Source: an uncultured Dehalococcoidia bacterium (GTDB taxonomy: Bacteria; Chloroflexota; Dehalococcoidia; Lucifugimonadales; Lucifugimonadaceae). From it: DNA of 64,000 nucleotides. Shown here piece by piece: positions 1-9,955 of this stretch. Each line of letters opens with the position of its first letter. Position 1 is the stretch's first letter. The DNA is taken from contig CAJWWK010000001.1 in assembly GCA_913048295.1 (NCBI GenBank), positions 1-64,000 of the forward strand. Direction: 5' to 3'. Both the position numbers and the translations under genes were made by a program. The notes under the pieces were generated by a model. The model worked only from the letters and a program-made list of their open reading frames with translations, did not search any database and was not told the DNA's origin.

Positions 1-116
1 CCTGACGCATCGACGATGCGGGCTGCCGTGTAGTCGTATGCCGTCACCATTGGGATCGGCTCGCCACGGCGCTTCATCTGCTGAATCTTGTGCGTAGTGA
101 TTCGGCGAACTGCCAT
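1..116 (-). CDS. panB: 3-methyl-2-oxobutanoate hydroxymethyltransferase, N-terminus (truncated by window edge)
   Basis: Reverse complement from ATG at 116 reads MAVRRITTHKIQQMKRRGEPIPMVTAYDYTAARIVDAS, matching the PanB N-terminal motif (P(I/L)xMxTAYDYxxAxxxDxA). Confidence 0.85.
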   Translation of the reverse strand, partial: MAVRRITTHKIQQMKRRGEPIPMVTAYDYTAARIVDAS

Positions 117-238
117 CGTGTACCTCCGCCCCGGTCGACTGCTACTTGCTAGCCGCCAGGCCTTAGTTCACTTGCGTCAGGTCATTATCGCCCATTTTTT
201 TTACTTCCGGGTCGTCATCGGGGTACCGGAAGCGCGAT

Positions 239-1135
239 CTACTGCCTATTTTCAGGTGAGAGGAGCGTTTTAATGCTCTCGTAGTCTTCGTCGGTTATCC
301 CGCCCTGTTGCCGGGCAATGTGAAGTGAAGCCAGGGCCAGGGCCGCGTATGCCCTGCCCGTTTCGCCCGAGTTTGCGTCGGTGGCACCGAGATGGGATTT
401 GACCGTTTCGACATCGCCGCGAACGAACGGTCCTGTGATTGCCAGAGGCAGGCCTTGTTGATCGAGGGAATCGACCGTGGAGCGTACTAGCGGGATCAGG
501 CGTTTCAGCGCTTCGTCGCGGTCGATCCCGAGTGGTTCCCACATTTCTGCGGCCAACCCGACGAGGCCAGCCAACAGTCCGCAGGCCATCACCGCCGAGG
601 CATGATAAGTAGGTCGCTGGCGGGATTCGATTTCTACTGACGAGCCGCCCAAATCGGTTACCAGTGTCTTGAGCCAGTCCAGCAGGTTTGGATTATCGGA
701 TTCGATAGCGAACGAAGTCTCTTTCAGCCGGTCTGAAGAATCGGGCGACGGGAACGTCTGGAGCGGGTGGATCCCCCCGATGGCTGCGCCCTGGCCTGCG
801 GCGTTGCTGAGGGTCGAGACCGGCAGAACGCCAGCGCAGTGCAATACGGCCTGGCGTGAACGCCATTCGAGGGAATCGCAGATTTCGGCGATCATGGCGT
901 CGGGACCGGTGACGAAAACGACGCTGGCGAGGTTGGCTGCGGATTGAGCAATTTCGGTGACGACCACCTCCTCCATACGTGAGGACAGCCATTCCCGGTG
1001 GTCCTGGCTTCGGCTCGATACTGCCACGACGTTGTATCCCGCATCGAGGAGGGCACGGGCAAGGCTTGAGCCAAGTCGACCTGCGGCTACGATCGCGATC
1101 GGCGTCGTTTTGTCGAGAACCGGGAGCGGACTCAT
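239..1135 (-). CDS. Rossmann-like / DUF2520 domain NAD(P)-binding oxidoreductase-like protein
   Basis: 298 aa ORF; N-terminal IAIVAAGRLGSSLARALLDAGYNVVAVSSRS Rossmann motif and GGIHPLQTFPSP typical of DUF2520 proteins; 4-bp overlap with upstream gene. Confidence 0.75.
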   Translation of the reverse strand: MSPLPVLDKTTPIAIVAAGRLGSSLARALLDAGYNVVAVSSRSQDHREWLSSRMEEVVVTEIAQSAANLASVVFVTGPDAMIAEICDSLEWRSRQAVLHCAGVLPVSTLSNAAGQGAAIGGIHPLQTFPSPDSSDRLKETSFAIESDNPNLLDWLKTLVTDLGGSSVEIESRQRPTYHASAVMACGLLAGLVGLAAEMWEPLGIDRDEALKRLIPLVRSTVDSLDQQGLPLAITGPFVRGDVETVKSHLGATDANSGETGRAYAALALASLHIARQQGGITDEDYESIKTLLSPENRQ

Positions 1136-2106
1136 TTGAAGGCCGCCCTTGCGTCGGCCGCCGACTTCACACCGCCCAGGGTCTCCGCCGAGTCGATGGC
1201 GTTCAGGATTGCCCCGGTGACCGCCTTTAGCGCAGCGGCGTGGAGCACGTCGCCTGGAACGGCTTCAGGGTGTTTGCCGGTGGAGAGTGCGAACATGGCG
1301 TCACCGTCGTTGGCGGTGTGTGATGGGCGCACGGCAAGTGCGATTCCGTCCTGCCCTGCCATGGCCAGCCGCGTCGCGCCGATCTTATCGAGCGGTGCGT
1401 CGGTTGCGACAATGCCAATCGTGGTATTGCGGAAGAAACCCCGATCTTTTGGGGGTGATTCGATCATCAGGTCGATCGAATTGGCAAACCCGTTCGGTAA
1501 TTGCGGCCCAGCCACGATTTCGCCGGTTTCAGGATCAAAAATCCCGCCGATAGCGTTCACGACCATGAGTGCGCCTACAGTTGCGCCCCCGGGCAGGCGA
1601 ATGGACGCTGTGCCGACGCCTCCCTTGATCGATTCGGCCTTGCCCAGCAGTTTCCCAACGGTCACCCCGGTCCCGGCACCGGCGTTTCCTGTTTCGAATT
1701 CGGTCGAAGCGCTGGCTGCGGCAGCGTAACCGTCGTCAGCGGTCGGTCGAACGGCGTGATTGATGAACCCGAGATCGAGAACCACGGCAGCCGGGATGAG
1801 CGGGATGCGGGTCCGTCCGAACCTGACTCCAACGCCGTGTTCTTCGAGATATTTCACGACCCCACCGGCCGAGTCGAGGCCGAACGCACTGCCTCCCGTT
1901 AGGACGATTCCATTAACCCACTGGGCACTTGCAAGTGGGTCGAGCAGGGCGACTTCCCTGCTTCCGGGTGCTGCTCCCCTTATCTCCATCCCGGCGACAG
2001 CAGGCTCTTCGCACAGGACCACGGTGCAGCCGGTGCCGTTCACGAGATCGGTATGGTGTCCGACTCTCAGGCCGGGGATATCGGTGATTTTTCCCGAGTA
2101 GTTCAT
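1132..2106 (-). CDS. P1 family peptidase (DmpA/BapA-type, S58)
   Basis: 324 aa; ITDIPGLRVGHHTD, NGIVLTGGSAFGLDSAGGV, GGVGTASIRLPGGATVGALMVVNAIG motifs of the P1/S58 family. Confidence 0.85.
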   Translation of the reverse strand: MNYSGKITDIPGLRVGHHTDLVNGTGCTVVLCEEPAVAGMEIRGAAPGSREVALLDPLASAQWVNGIVLTGGSAFGLDSAGGVVKYLEEHGVGVRFGRTRIPLIPAAVVLDLGFINHAVRPTADDGYAAAASASTEFETGNAGAGTGVTVGKLLGKAESIKGGVGTASIRLPGGATVGALMVVNAIGGIFDPETGEIVAGPQLPNGFANSIDLMIESPPKDRGFFRNTTIGIVATDAPLDKIGATRLAMAGQDGIALAVRPSHTANDGDAMFALSTGKHPEAVPGDVLHAAALKAVTGAILNAIDSAETLGGVKSAADARAAFK

Positions 2107-2376
2107 TGTTGATTTTCTTTATCGATCAACGCGCCCGCCGCCACCTGCTATAGCCCTCTATTTGGTCTAAACCTAGCACAGGAATTCGCGGCCGTCAGAC
2201 GGCTCAAACATCGGCCCGATTTTAGGGTGTACGCGGGCGTAAGTTGGGGGGTATACTGAGTCGAATTTACCTGCGGCGAAATTCGTAATAACCTCCGGAT
2301 AATGTACTGCCGGAAGGGCGATTTTCAAGTAGGAAACAGTAAATTCGGCCAGTGACCGATGTGAGGAGTTCAGAAG

Positions 2377-3519
2377 GTGCCACGTAACTTCAAGGAACTG
2401 AAGCCCGCATACGGATTTGACGATGTAGCCATTGCCCCCGGCGACATCACGATTAACCCGGAAATGGCGGACCTGACGACGAATTTCGACGGGATTAAGC
2501 TCGAAGTCCCGTTTCTGGCCTCTGCGATGGACGCGGTGGTCGATCCGAAATTCGCAGTTGAGATGACTAAGGCGGGCGGCCTTGCCGTGATGAACATGGA
2601 TGGTCTTCACACGCGTTACGAGGACACCGCCCCGTTATACGAAGAGATCGCTGCTGCGCCCCGCGAAGAGGCGACGGCGATCATGCAGCGAATCTACGCT
2701 GAGCCGCAAAAACCTGAGCTGGTGGCAACGCGGGTCGAAGAGATAAAAAGAGGCGGCGGCACGGCCGCCGTTTCTTTTGTACCGCAAAACGCCAAGCGAA
2801 TGGCCCCGCTGGCGGTGGAAGCCGGCGCCGACATGATCGTGGTGCAGGCAACGGTAGTCACCGCCCGGCATTCGTCCAAGAGCCTTAAAGGGCTGATTTT
2901 CTCAGACCTGATCAAGGACATCGACGTTCCGATCCTGGTCGGCAACACGGTGTCGTACGAGGTAACGAAAGAGCTGATGCAGCAGGGCATCCACGGTGTG
3001 CTGGTCGGGGTTGGCCCGGGATCGGTATGTACGAGTCGTGAAGTGCTGGGAATTGGCATCCCTCAGGTCAGTGCCACGATCGAATGCGCGGCGGCACGCG
3101 ATGATTTCTTAAAGGAGACGGGAAAGTACATTCCGATCATCACTGACGGTGGTATCCGCACGGGTGGTGATGTATGTAAGTCGTTCGCCGCCGGTGCAAA
3201 CGCGGTCATGATCGGCAGTCCATTTGCCAAGTGCGAAGAGGCCCCGGCGAAGGGCTATCACTGGGGAATGGCGACCTGGCACGAGTCGCTGCCCCGGGGT
3301 ACGCGAATCAAGATGGGGACCGAATACAGCCTGCATCAGCTTCTTTACGGGCCATCGTCACGGACCGACGGAACGCTGAACCTGGTTGGCGCCCTGCAGG
3401 TGTGCATGGGCTACGTTGGTGCCGAGAACCTTCGAGAAATGAATAATGCCCGAATGGTGTACGCCCCGGCGATGAAGACCGAGGGCAAGATTTACCAGGC
3501 TGCGGGGTTGGGGTTTTAA
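2377..3519 (+). CDS. GuaB3 family IMP dehydrogenase-related protein
   Basis: 380 aa; YGFDDVAIAPGD, GVGPGSVCTSREVLGIGIPQ, IITDGGIRTGGDVCKSFAAGANAVMIGSPFA (IMPDH/GMPR barrel), no CBS domains. Confidence 0.85.
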   Translation: MPRNFKELKPAYGFDDVAIAPGDITINPEMADLTTNFDGIKLEVPFLASAMDAVVDPKFAVEMTKAGGLAVMNMDGLHTRYEDTAPLYEEIAAAPREEATAIMQRIYAEPQKPELVATRVEEIKRGGGTAAVSFVPQNAKRMAPLAVEAGADMIVVQATVVTARHSSKSLKGLIFSDLIKDIDVPILVGNTVSYEVTKELMQQGIHGVLVGVGPGSVCTSREVLGIGIPQVSATIECAAARDDFLKETGKYIPIITDGGIRTGGDVCKSFAAGANAVMIGSPFAKCEEAPAKGYHWGMATWHESLPRGTRIKMGTEYSLHQLLYGPSSRTDGTLNLVGALQVCMGYVGAENLREMNNARMVYAPAMKTEGKIYQAAGLGF

Positions 3520-3532
3520 GCAGGGATTTTGT

Positions 3533-3566
3533 AATTCCCCGAGCGTTGCCGAGGAATCTCTGAATC
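3533..3566 (-). repeat. dispersed intergenic repeat, copy A
   Basis: Minus strand: GATTCAGAGATTCCTCGGCAACGCTCGGGGAATTAC. Confidence 0.45.
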
Positions 3567-3729
3567 TACGGTTGGTCAGTCGTCTCTATGAGGCCCCTCG
3601 ACTTGGGTCGGGGAATCAGATGATTCTGATGGTCGATCCACCCATGGCTGTGTGGCAGGCCCACAACTTGTGATTCTGGCACTGGCGCGGTGGTGTGCCG
3701 GTGCCTTTGTTTAAGCGACAATTACCGTC

Positions 3730-5013
3730 ATGAACTTCAAGCGTCCACGTGGTACCGCCGACATACTCCCTGAAGACCAGCCTTACTGGTCTCACGTGTA
3801 CGCGGCAGCGCGCAAGATAGCTGCACAGTTCGGATATCAGAGGATCGACACACCGTCATTTGAGGACACGAAACTTTTCCAGCGCGGTGTTGGAGACGCA
3901 ACTGACATCGTTCAGAAAGAGATGTATTCGTTCGAGGACCACGGCGGAGATTCGATCACGCTTCGGCCCGAGGGGACGGCGTCGGTTTGTCGTGCTTACA
4001 TCGAGAACGGGCTTCACAACGGACCGCAGCCGGTGCGCATGTTCTACATGGCCCCGATGTTCCGCTACGAGCGCCCGCAGGCCGGACGTGTCCGTCAGCA
4101 CCACCAGTTCGGTGTAGAGACAATCGGTGACGGGTCGCCCGAAGTCGATGCCGAAATCATCGAACTCGGCTGGAAGTACATTTCCGAGCTCGGAATCAAG
4201 GGTTTCAAGCTGCGTTTGAACAACCTCGGCGACCCGGAAGGCCGCGCCGACTACATTAGCGATCTCGACAGATATTTCACCGAGCGAATCGATCAGTTGC
4301 CGAAGATAGATCAAGATCGGCTGCAGCGAGCACCGCTCCGAGTTCTCGACTCGAAAGTCAAGGAGACGCAAACGCTGGCCGACGACGCTCCGAAGTCGGT
4401 CGACTACATCGGAGGCGAAACCAGAGACCACTGGGATGCTCTGCTGGCGCTTCTCGACAATTTGAAATCGGTCTATACGGAATTCTCTTACAGCGTCGAT
4501 CATCGCCTTGTGCGTGGTCTCGATTACTACAACCGGACCGTATTCGAGTATGAACCGGCGGACGCTGGCAGTCAGGGGACGTTACTGGCGGGTGGCCGTT
4601 ACGATCCGCTCATCGGCATTCTCGGTGGGCAGGAAACCCCGGGAATCGGCTTCGGATCGGGAATCGAGCGAATGATCCTCGAAATGAAAAAACAGGAAGT
4701 CAGGGTCGAGCAGCCTGAGGGTCCCGAAATCGTAGTCGTTGCGCTGGGCGATACGGGTAGTGTCGCAGCGGGCCTGGCAGCTGGTCTACGAGCGGCGGAT
4801 GTTTCAACGGTTCTGGCACCGAAGCGTTCGATTAAGGCGCAAATGCGGTACGCCAATAACCTCGGAGCGGCGAACGTGGTGATCCTCGGCGACCGCGAGG
4901 TTAAGCAGGGTGTGGCGCAGGTAAAGAGCCTGGCTGAAGGCGGCGGACAGTCGGAAGTTTCTCTGAACGCCGAATCGATCTCTAGTTTTGTTCGCTCGGA
5001 CGAAAACCAGTAG
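3730..5013 (+). CDS. hisS: histidyl-tRNA synthetase
   Basis: 427 aa; FKRPRGTADILPEDQPYW, FRYERPQAGRVRQHHQFGVETIG, LVRGLDYYNRTVFEY, GGGRYDPL-like motifs. Confidence 0.97.
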   Translation: MNFKRPRGTADILPEDQPYWSHVYAAARKIAAQFGYQRIDTPSFEDTKLFQRGVGDATDIVQKEMYSFEDHGGDSITLRPEGTASVCRAYIENGLHNGPQPVRMFYMAPMFRYERPQAGRVRQHHQFGVETIGDGSPEVDAEIIELGWKYISELGIKGFKLRLNNLGDPEGRADYISDLDRYFTERIDQLPKIDQDRLQRAPLRVLDSKVKETQTLADDAPKSVDYIGGETRDHWDALLALLDNLKSVYTEFSYSVDHRLVRGLDYYNRTVFEYEPADAGSQGTLLAGGRYDPLIGILGGQETPGIGFGSGIERMILEMKKQEVRVEQPEGPEIVVVALGDTGSVAAGLAAGLRAADVSTVLAPKRSIKAQMRYANNLGAANVVILGDREVKQGVAQVKSLAEGGGQSEVSLNAESISSFVRSDENQ

Positions 5014-5093
5014 TAACTTTCACGCAGTTCGCACTTGTCTGAACCATTGTTCAGATCTCACGCTTTTTTAGAAGTTACTGGTAATCTCAAACT

Positions 5094-6176
5094 ATGCAGC
5101 AATCGATGGAAGACCGCCTGAAGGAAATCGCCGACCGTCACAGCGAGGTTGAATGGTTGATGTCGCAGCCCGAAATCGCGTCGGACCCCAACGCCATTCG
5201 AAGGCTCGGTCGCGAATACAGCCAGCTCCAGCATGTCGTAGAACTCTGGAACGACATAATGCGCGCGCAGTCCGACATGGAAGGCGCGCGGGAAATGCTG
5301 ACCGCTGAGGATGACGCTGAAGTTCTCGAAATGGCGAAGGTCGAAGTCGAGGAACTTCAGGAGAGACTCGACTCTCTTACCGCTGAAATCCGCCTGGAAC
5401 TGTTGCCGAAAGACGAGACTGAACTCGCCGATGCCGTTGTCGAGGTGCGAGCCGGGGCCGGTGGCGACGAGGCAGGTCTGTTCGCAGCTGAGGTTTTTCG
5501 GATGTACCAGCGGTACGCAGAGGCCCGCAAGTGGAAATTGAAAATCCTGAGTCAGAACGACACCGGCGTTGGCGGGATAAAGGAAGTTACTTTCGAAATC
5601 GCGGGTGAGCGCGCCTACCAGCGGCTGCATCTTGAAAGCGGCGTTCATCGTGTTCAGCGGGTGCCCACGACCGAATCGCAGGGGAGAATCCATACTTCGA
5701 CCGCTACTGTCGTCGTAATGCCAAAAGCAGAAGAAGTCGATATAGAGATTAGCGATAAAGACCTGAAGATCGATGTCTACCATTCGAGTGGAGCCGGGGG
5801 CCAGAGCGTGAACAAGCTGGCGACGGCGATTCGCATCACCCATTTGCCGACCGGACTTGTCGTCCAGTGCCAGAACGAACGGTCACAACTGCAGAACAAA
5901 CAGCAGGCAATGGAAATTCTGCGCTCGAGGTTGTGGGACATGGAGTTACGCAAACAGCAGGAAGAGATTAGCGCAAACCGGAAAGCACAGGTTGGGACTG
6001 GCGACCGTTCGGAAAAGATTCGGACGTACAACTTCCCGCAGTCCCGGATAACTGACCACCGCATTGGCTATACGAGCCACCAGATGCAGCAGGTGCTGGG
6101 TGGCGAGCTGGACGGGTTTATCGACGCCCTGCTGCAAGAGGAACAGGCCCGAAAGCTGGCTGCCGCGGGTAGTTGA
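5094..6176 (+). CDS. prfA: peptide chain release factor 1
   Basis: 360 aa; VRAGAGGDEAGLFAAEVFRMY, HSSGAGGQSVNKLATAIRITHLPTG (GGQ), RSEKIRTYNFPQSRITDHRI. Confidence 0.97.
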   Translation: MQQSMEDRLKEIADRHSEVEWLMSQPEIASDPNAIRRLGREYSQLQHVVELWNDIMRAQSDMEGAREMLTAEDDAEVLEMAKVEVEELQERLDSLTAEIRLELLPKDETELADAVVEVRAGAGGDEAGLFAAEVFRMYQRYAEARKWKLKILSQNDTGVGGIKEVTFEIAGERAYQRLHLESGVHRVQRVPTTESQGRIHTSTATVVVMPKAEEVDIEISDKDLKIDVYHSSGAGGQSVNKLATAIRITHLPTGLVVQCQNERSQLQNKQQAMEILRSRLWDMELRKQQEEISANRKAQVGTGDRSEKIRTYNFPQSRITDHRIGYTSHQMQQVLGGELDGFIDALLQEEQARKLAAAGS

Positions 6177-6371
6177 GGGGTTCGCTCGCCGCGGTGTGTG
6201 CCCCCTCCTTCGTGAGAGGGTTGGGGCGTGGAGAAATCGATCGCACAGGTGGCACTCGTCGGCGTGAATCAGCTCCACCGCTGAAATCATTCCCCTTCAA
6301 CCCAACATTCTCCGTGAGTGAGAAGGGACTTCACGGTCCGACATGCTCCGTTGAATAAGTAGACTGATGTC

Positions 6372-7235
6372 ATGGCTGCCAAAACTGTTTCATCGCTTAT
6401 TCGATCGATAACTACGCGTCTGTCGTCGGTTGGAATTGATGATTCGGGGATCGATGCGCGGCTATTGGTGCGACACGCTTTCGGATGGTCGGCAGAGCAG
6501 CAACTCGGGAGGTTGACCGATCCTGCCCCGGTCGAGCAGCTTGAACTACTTGAATCACTCGTTTCCCGCCGCGTGGGGCGTGAGCCACTGCAGTACATCA
6601 CTGGCAGCGCCGAGTTTTACAGACGACGGTTTTCAGTCGACCCCAGGGTGTTGATCCCGCGGCCTGAGACGGAGCAGCTTGTTGTACAGGCGATCGAGTT
6701 TGTGCGGGAGCGTGGCATCGAAACCCCTCGTGTCGCCGACATTTGCACGGGTTCGGGTGCGGTTGCGATTTCGCTGGCGCTTGAGATGCCAGCGGCCGAG
6801 GTTGTTGCAACCGATATTTCGGCCGGCGCACTTTATGTAGCCCGGCAGAATGCGGGTTCGCTGGGCGCCGAGGTTGGGTTTTTTGAGGGTGATTTGCTCG
6901 ACCCGTTACTCGATGATCGTGGAAGGATTGATGTGATCGTGTCGAATCCGCCGTACATCCTGCGTGGGGCCATGCAAGGACTTCAAGCAGAGGTCGCCAG
7001 AGAGCCGAGTCTGGCGCTGGATGGGGGTGATGATGGCCTCGACGTGATCAGGCCGCTGTTCGTGGGCATACGGGCGGCATTGAAGCCAGGATGGAGCGCT
7101 GCGTACATCGAGATAGACCCGCCGATTGCCGAAGGGGTGTTCGATCTGGCAAAGGGTGAGTTTCCAGACGCCTCGATTTCGCTGTTGACCGACCTGGCGG
7201 GTTTGACGCGGTGCCTGGCTGTTGAGAACGGGTGA
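6372..7235 (+). CDS. prmC: peptide chain release factor N(5)-glutamine methyltransferase
   Basis: 287 aa; PLQYITGSAEFYRRRFSVDPRVLIPRPETE, DICTGSGAVAISLA, VSNPPYI; directly downstream of prfA. Confidence 0.95.
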   Translation: MAAKTVSSLIRSITTRLSSVGIDDSGIDARLLVRHAFGWSAEQQLGRLTDPAPVEQLELLESLVSRRVGREPLQYITGSAEFYRRRFSVDPRVLIPRPETEQLVVQAIEFVRERGIETPRVADICTGSGAVAISLALEMPAAEVVATDISAGALYVARQNAGSLGAEVGFFEGDLLDPLLDDRGRIDVIVSNPPYILRGAMQGLQAEVAREPSLALDGGDDGLDVIRPLFVGIRAALKPGWSAAYIEIDPPIAEGVFDLAKGEFPDASISLLTDLAGLTRCLAVENG

Positions 7236-7283
7236 CCACTGCCCCCGCGGGGACGGGGGGATTTAGACCGCGCGATCAGGCCC

Positions 7284-7315
7284 AAGATCCCTCCACAGGG
7301 GTCGGGAAATCGGGT
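7284..7315 (+). repeat. dispersed intergenic repeat, copy B
   Basis: AAGATCCCTCCACAGGGGTCGGGAAATCGGGT, aligns to copy C. Confidence 0.45.
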
Positions 7316-7393
7316 ACGTCGTGTTGCTCCACCCTGGCGTGCCACGCGGAGCTGCATGCTGTCGTCCAGGTACGGCCCCGGCACGCCCGGTGA

Positions 7394-7428
7394 TTAAAAA
7401 AAGAAGCCCCGAGTTAACCGGGGCTTCT
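7394..7428 (-). terminator. Rho-independent terminator of the rplM-rpsI end of the ribosomal cluster
   Basis: AGAAGCCCC-GAGTTAACC-GGGGCTTCT perfect 9-bp stem; on the minus strand it is followed by a T-run (+ strand aaaaaaagaagcccc). Confidence 0.85.
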
Positions 7429-7453
7429 GCGTATATCGAACAACAACAGCGGA

Positions 7454-7849
7454 TTATCGCTTGGTGTACTGCGGTGCCTTTCGGGCCCTCTTGAGGCCGT
7501 ATTTTTTGCTTTCTTTCATCCGTGGGTCACGGGTCATGAGGCCGGCGGCCCGGAGCGGCTTACGGTTGTTTTCGTCCATTACGACGAGGGCGCGGGCGAG
7601 ACCGTGGGCGAATGCGCCAGCCTGGCCGGCCGCGCCCCCACCATGCGTTTTGGCGACGACGGTCACCTTGTCGGCCATATTTGTTGTTTGAAGAGGGCTG
7701 ATCGCCTGGCGAAGCCACGCTCCAACGGTGAACACCTCGTCGATCGGCTTACCGTTCACGGTTGAACCGCCGGGCGTGTTGTAGACCCTGACTCGTGCGA
7801 TGGCGGTTTTTCTGCGACCTGTGCCGTAGTAGTACTGCTGCTGTGTCAA
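7454..7849 (-). CDS. rpsI: 30S ribosomal protein S9
   Basis: 131 aa; YYGTGRRKTAIARVRV ... LMTRDPRMKESKKYGLKRARKAPQYTKR. Confidence 0.97.
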   Translation of the reverse strand: MTQQQYYYGTGRRKTAIARVRVYNTPGGSTVNGKPIDEVFTVGAWLRQAISPLQTTNMADKVTVVAKTHGGGAAGQAGAFAHGLARALVVMDENNRKPLRAAGLMTRDPRMKESKKYGLKRARKAPQYTKR

Positions 7850-8722
7850 CTATTTCTCTCCAGAATCGCCAGTTGTTTTAGCGGGCGTCTTCTTGGCTGT
7901 GGTCTTTTTGGCAGCAGTCTTTTTAGCTGCTGGTTTTTTTGCTGTGGTCACTTTTTTCGCGGCTGGCTTTTTCGCCGTGGTTTTCTTGGCGGCTGGCTTT
8001 TTGGCTGCTGCAGTCTTCGCCGTAGCCTTTTTTACCGGGGTCTTCTTCGCCGCGGTTTTCTTTGCGGGGGCTTTCTTTGCCGTTGTTTTCTTCGCTGCGG
8101 TCTTCTTTGCGGGAGATTTCCTGGCAGGAGCTTCGACGGCTTCAGTTGCTACGGCATCTGCTTCGGCTTCGGCTTTAGTGGCCGCTGCCTTTCTGGCAGC
8201 CTGCTTTTCGGCGGTCGCCTTTTTTATCGCAGCAGCCGCGGCTGCAGTTTCTGCCTTCGCCAGCGCTTCGGCCTCACGGCTTTCGCGTCGATCGGACCCG
8301 ATTACCTGCGCTGCGTGTGGGTGCTCCGGGCCACCGTAAACCTTGAGTCGCTTGAGCATGCGGCGGCCGAGTTTGTTTTTCGGAAGCATGCCCTTCACGG
8401 CCATCTCGATAATCCGTTCGGGGAACCGTTCCTGCATTCGCTCGTACGGAATCTCTTTAAGGGTTCCCGGGTACTGGCTGTATCGCTTGTATATTTTCTG
8501 CTGGGCCTTGGCGCCGGTGACTTTGATCTGGCTGGCGTTGATCACAACTACGAAGTCGCCGGAGAGCATGTGGGGCACGTAGCTGGGCTTATGTTTGCCC
8601 ATCAGCAGCATCGCCACCTGGGTTGCGAGTCGTCCGAGTATCTGGTCGCTGGCGTCCAGTACCTGCCAGTCGTTCACCATCTGTTTGGCGCTCGGGTTGA
8701 AGTGTTTTAGCTTGGTAACCAT
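7850..8722 (-). CDS. rplM: 50S ribosomal protein L13 with long Lys/Ala-rich C-terminal extension
   Basis: L13 core [44 protein letters not shown] ... [15 protein letters not shown], then ~92 aa of AAKK/PAKK repeats; start re-set to MVTKLKHF at 8722 (listed ORF begins upstream at 8824). Confidence 0.95.
   Translation of the reverse strand: MVTKLKHFNPSAKQMVNDWQVLDASDQILGRLATQVAMLLMGKHKPSYVPHMLSGDFVVVINASQIKVTGAKAQQKIYKRYSQYPGTLKEIPYERMQERFPERIIEMAVKGMLPKNKLGRRMLKRLKVYGGPEHPHAAQVIGSDRRESREAEALAKAETAAAAAAIKKATAEKQAARKAAATKAEAEADAVATEAVEAPARKSPAKKTAAKKTTAKKAPAKKTAAKKTPVKKATAKTAAAKKPAAKKTTAKKPAAKKVTTAKKPAAKKTAAKKTTAKKTPAKTTGDSGEK
7853..8128 (-). repeat. degenerate tandem repeat encoding (P/T)AAKK/PAKK units in the RplM C-terminal tail
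   Basis: [29 protein letters not shown]...[17 protein letters not shown]. Confidence 0.9.
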
Positions 8723-8757
8723 GTTTGTTTCGTGATTAACTCGGGATTTTCGACATT

Positions 8758-9579
8758 CTAGTTTACGCCCGTATCCACTGTGTTCGCGGGTGTTGGAGCG
8801 GATGATTTCACAGGCAAGCCACACTCACCCGTACCTTCGTAAGCAATCTTTTCAAGGCAGAGGCCACGTGCGGGCATTACATGCGAGGCGGCACCGCGTT
8901 CGGCGGTAGCGAGCAGATCGCCGACCACCGCCACGGGCGAACCGCCGGTGCCAACGTCGCACAACACACCCGCGATTCTGCGGATCTGCTGATGCAGAAA
9001 GGCGTTTGCGGTGATTTTAAATTCGATGCTATCGCCGATTCGGGTGGTCGAGGCTGTTTCCACGTTGCGCATGGTAAGTGCGTCGTGTGGAGCTTTGGGT
9101 CCTGCGAACGAGGCGAAATCATGCAAGCCAACAAGGGCCTGGCTCGCATCGTTCATTGCGATTTCATCGAGAGGTTTGCGCACATGGGTCACGTAGTGAC
9201 GGTCCAGTGCGGGTTCAGACGGTGCATCGTTGAACGTGTAGACGTAGGTACGCGCCGAAGCGTCGCCTCGCGGATCGAACCCGTCGGGTCCGTCCTCGAC
9301 AAGTTGTGCACACCGGATGCGCACGTCTGTTGTCATGTGGAAGTTCAATGCTTTTCTGATCTGATCGGGTGGCATATCGGTTTCTGCATCAAACCGACCT
9401 ACCTGTCCCCTTGCGTGCACTCCTGAATCGGTACGACTGGCGAAGTGCACTCTTATTTTCTCGCTGAAGATCTGCAGCAGGGCGCTTTCGATTTCGCCCT
9501 GCACCGTTCTGGCGTTGGACTGAAGTTGCGAACCGTGGAAGTTGGTTCCGTCGTATTCCACGATGAGTCCGAAACGCAT
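8758..9579 (-). CDS. truA: tRNA pseudouridine(38-40) synthase
   Basis: 273 aa; [41 protein letters not shown]-like region. Confidence 0.95.
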   Translation of the reverse strand: MRFGLIVEYDGTNFHGSQLQSNARTVQGEIESALLQIFSEKIRVHFASRTDSGVHARGQVGRFDAETDMPPDQIRKALNFHMTTDVRIRCAQLVEDGPDGFDPRGDASARTYVYTFNDAPSEPALDRHYVTHVRKPLDEIAMNDASQALVGLHDFASFAGPKAPHDALTMRNVETASTTRIGDSIEFKITANAFLHQQIRRIAGVLCDVGTGGSPVAVVGDLLATAERGAASHVMPARGLCLEKIAYEGTGECGLPVKSSAPTPANTVDTGVN

Positions 9580-9601
9580 CGCTTTCTAAAGGCCTGTCTG
9601 C

Positions 9602-9955
9602 TTATTCGACCAGCTCGATCACAGCCATTTCCGCGGCGTCGCCAGCGCGAACGCCAAGGCGAGTAATGCGTGTGTAGCCACCCGGGCGGTCCATGAACCG
9701 CGGGCCGAGTTCGTCGAACACGGTTTTGAGCACACGCTGGTCGGTAATGAACGCAGCTGCGCGGCGACGGTCGTGCAGCGTGCCGCCTTTGGCCAATGTG
9801 ACCATCTTCTCCGCCATGGGGCGGATTTCCTTCGCTTTTGCCACGGTCGTCTTGATCTGACCGTGACGGAGTAGGTCGGTGACCATGATCCGGAACATAG
9901 CTCGCCTCGGACCGGAAGCCCGGCCTAATTGTCGGCCTGATACCTTATGCCTCAC
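9602..9955 (-). CDS. rplQ: 50S ribosomal protein L17
   Basis: RHKVSGRQLGRASGPRRAMFRIMVTDLLRHGQIKTTVAKAKEIRP; likely GTG start at 9955 overlapping the rpoA stop (listed ORF begins at 9985). Confidence 0.94.
   Translation of the reverse strand: MRHKVSGRQLGRASGPRRAMFRIMVTDLLRHGQIKTTVAKAKEIRPMAEKMVTLAKGGTLHDRRRAAAFITDQRVLKTVFDELGPRFMDRPGGYTRITRLGVRAGDAAEMAVIELVE

Noticed and set aside
3856-4503. 215-aa minus-strand ORF
   Set aside because: Antisense to hisS; no family motifs.
6180-6240. Possible CRISPR-like or structured repeat (cccctccttcgtgagagggttgggg)
   Set aside because: Only a single short hairpin-like copy; no regularly spaced repeats. At most a degenerate intergenic palindrome.
7893-8339. 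148-aa plus-strand hydrophobic Ala/Phe/Val ORF
   Set aside because: Reverse reading of the Lys/Ala repeat tail of rplM (AAKK codons read backwards give FFAAV); apparent transmembrane character is an artefact.
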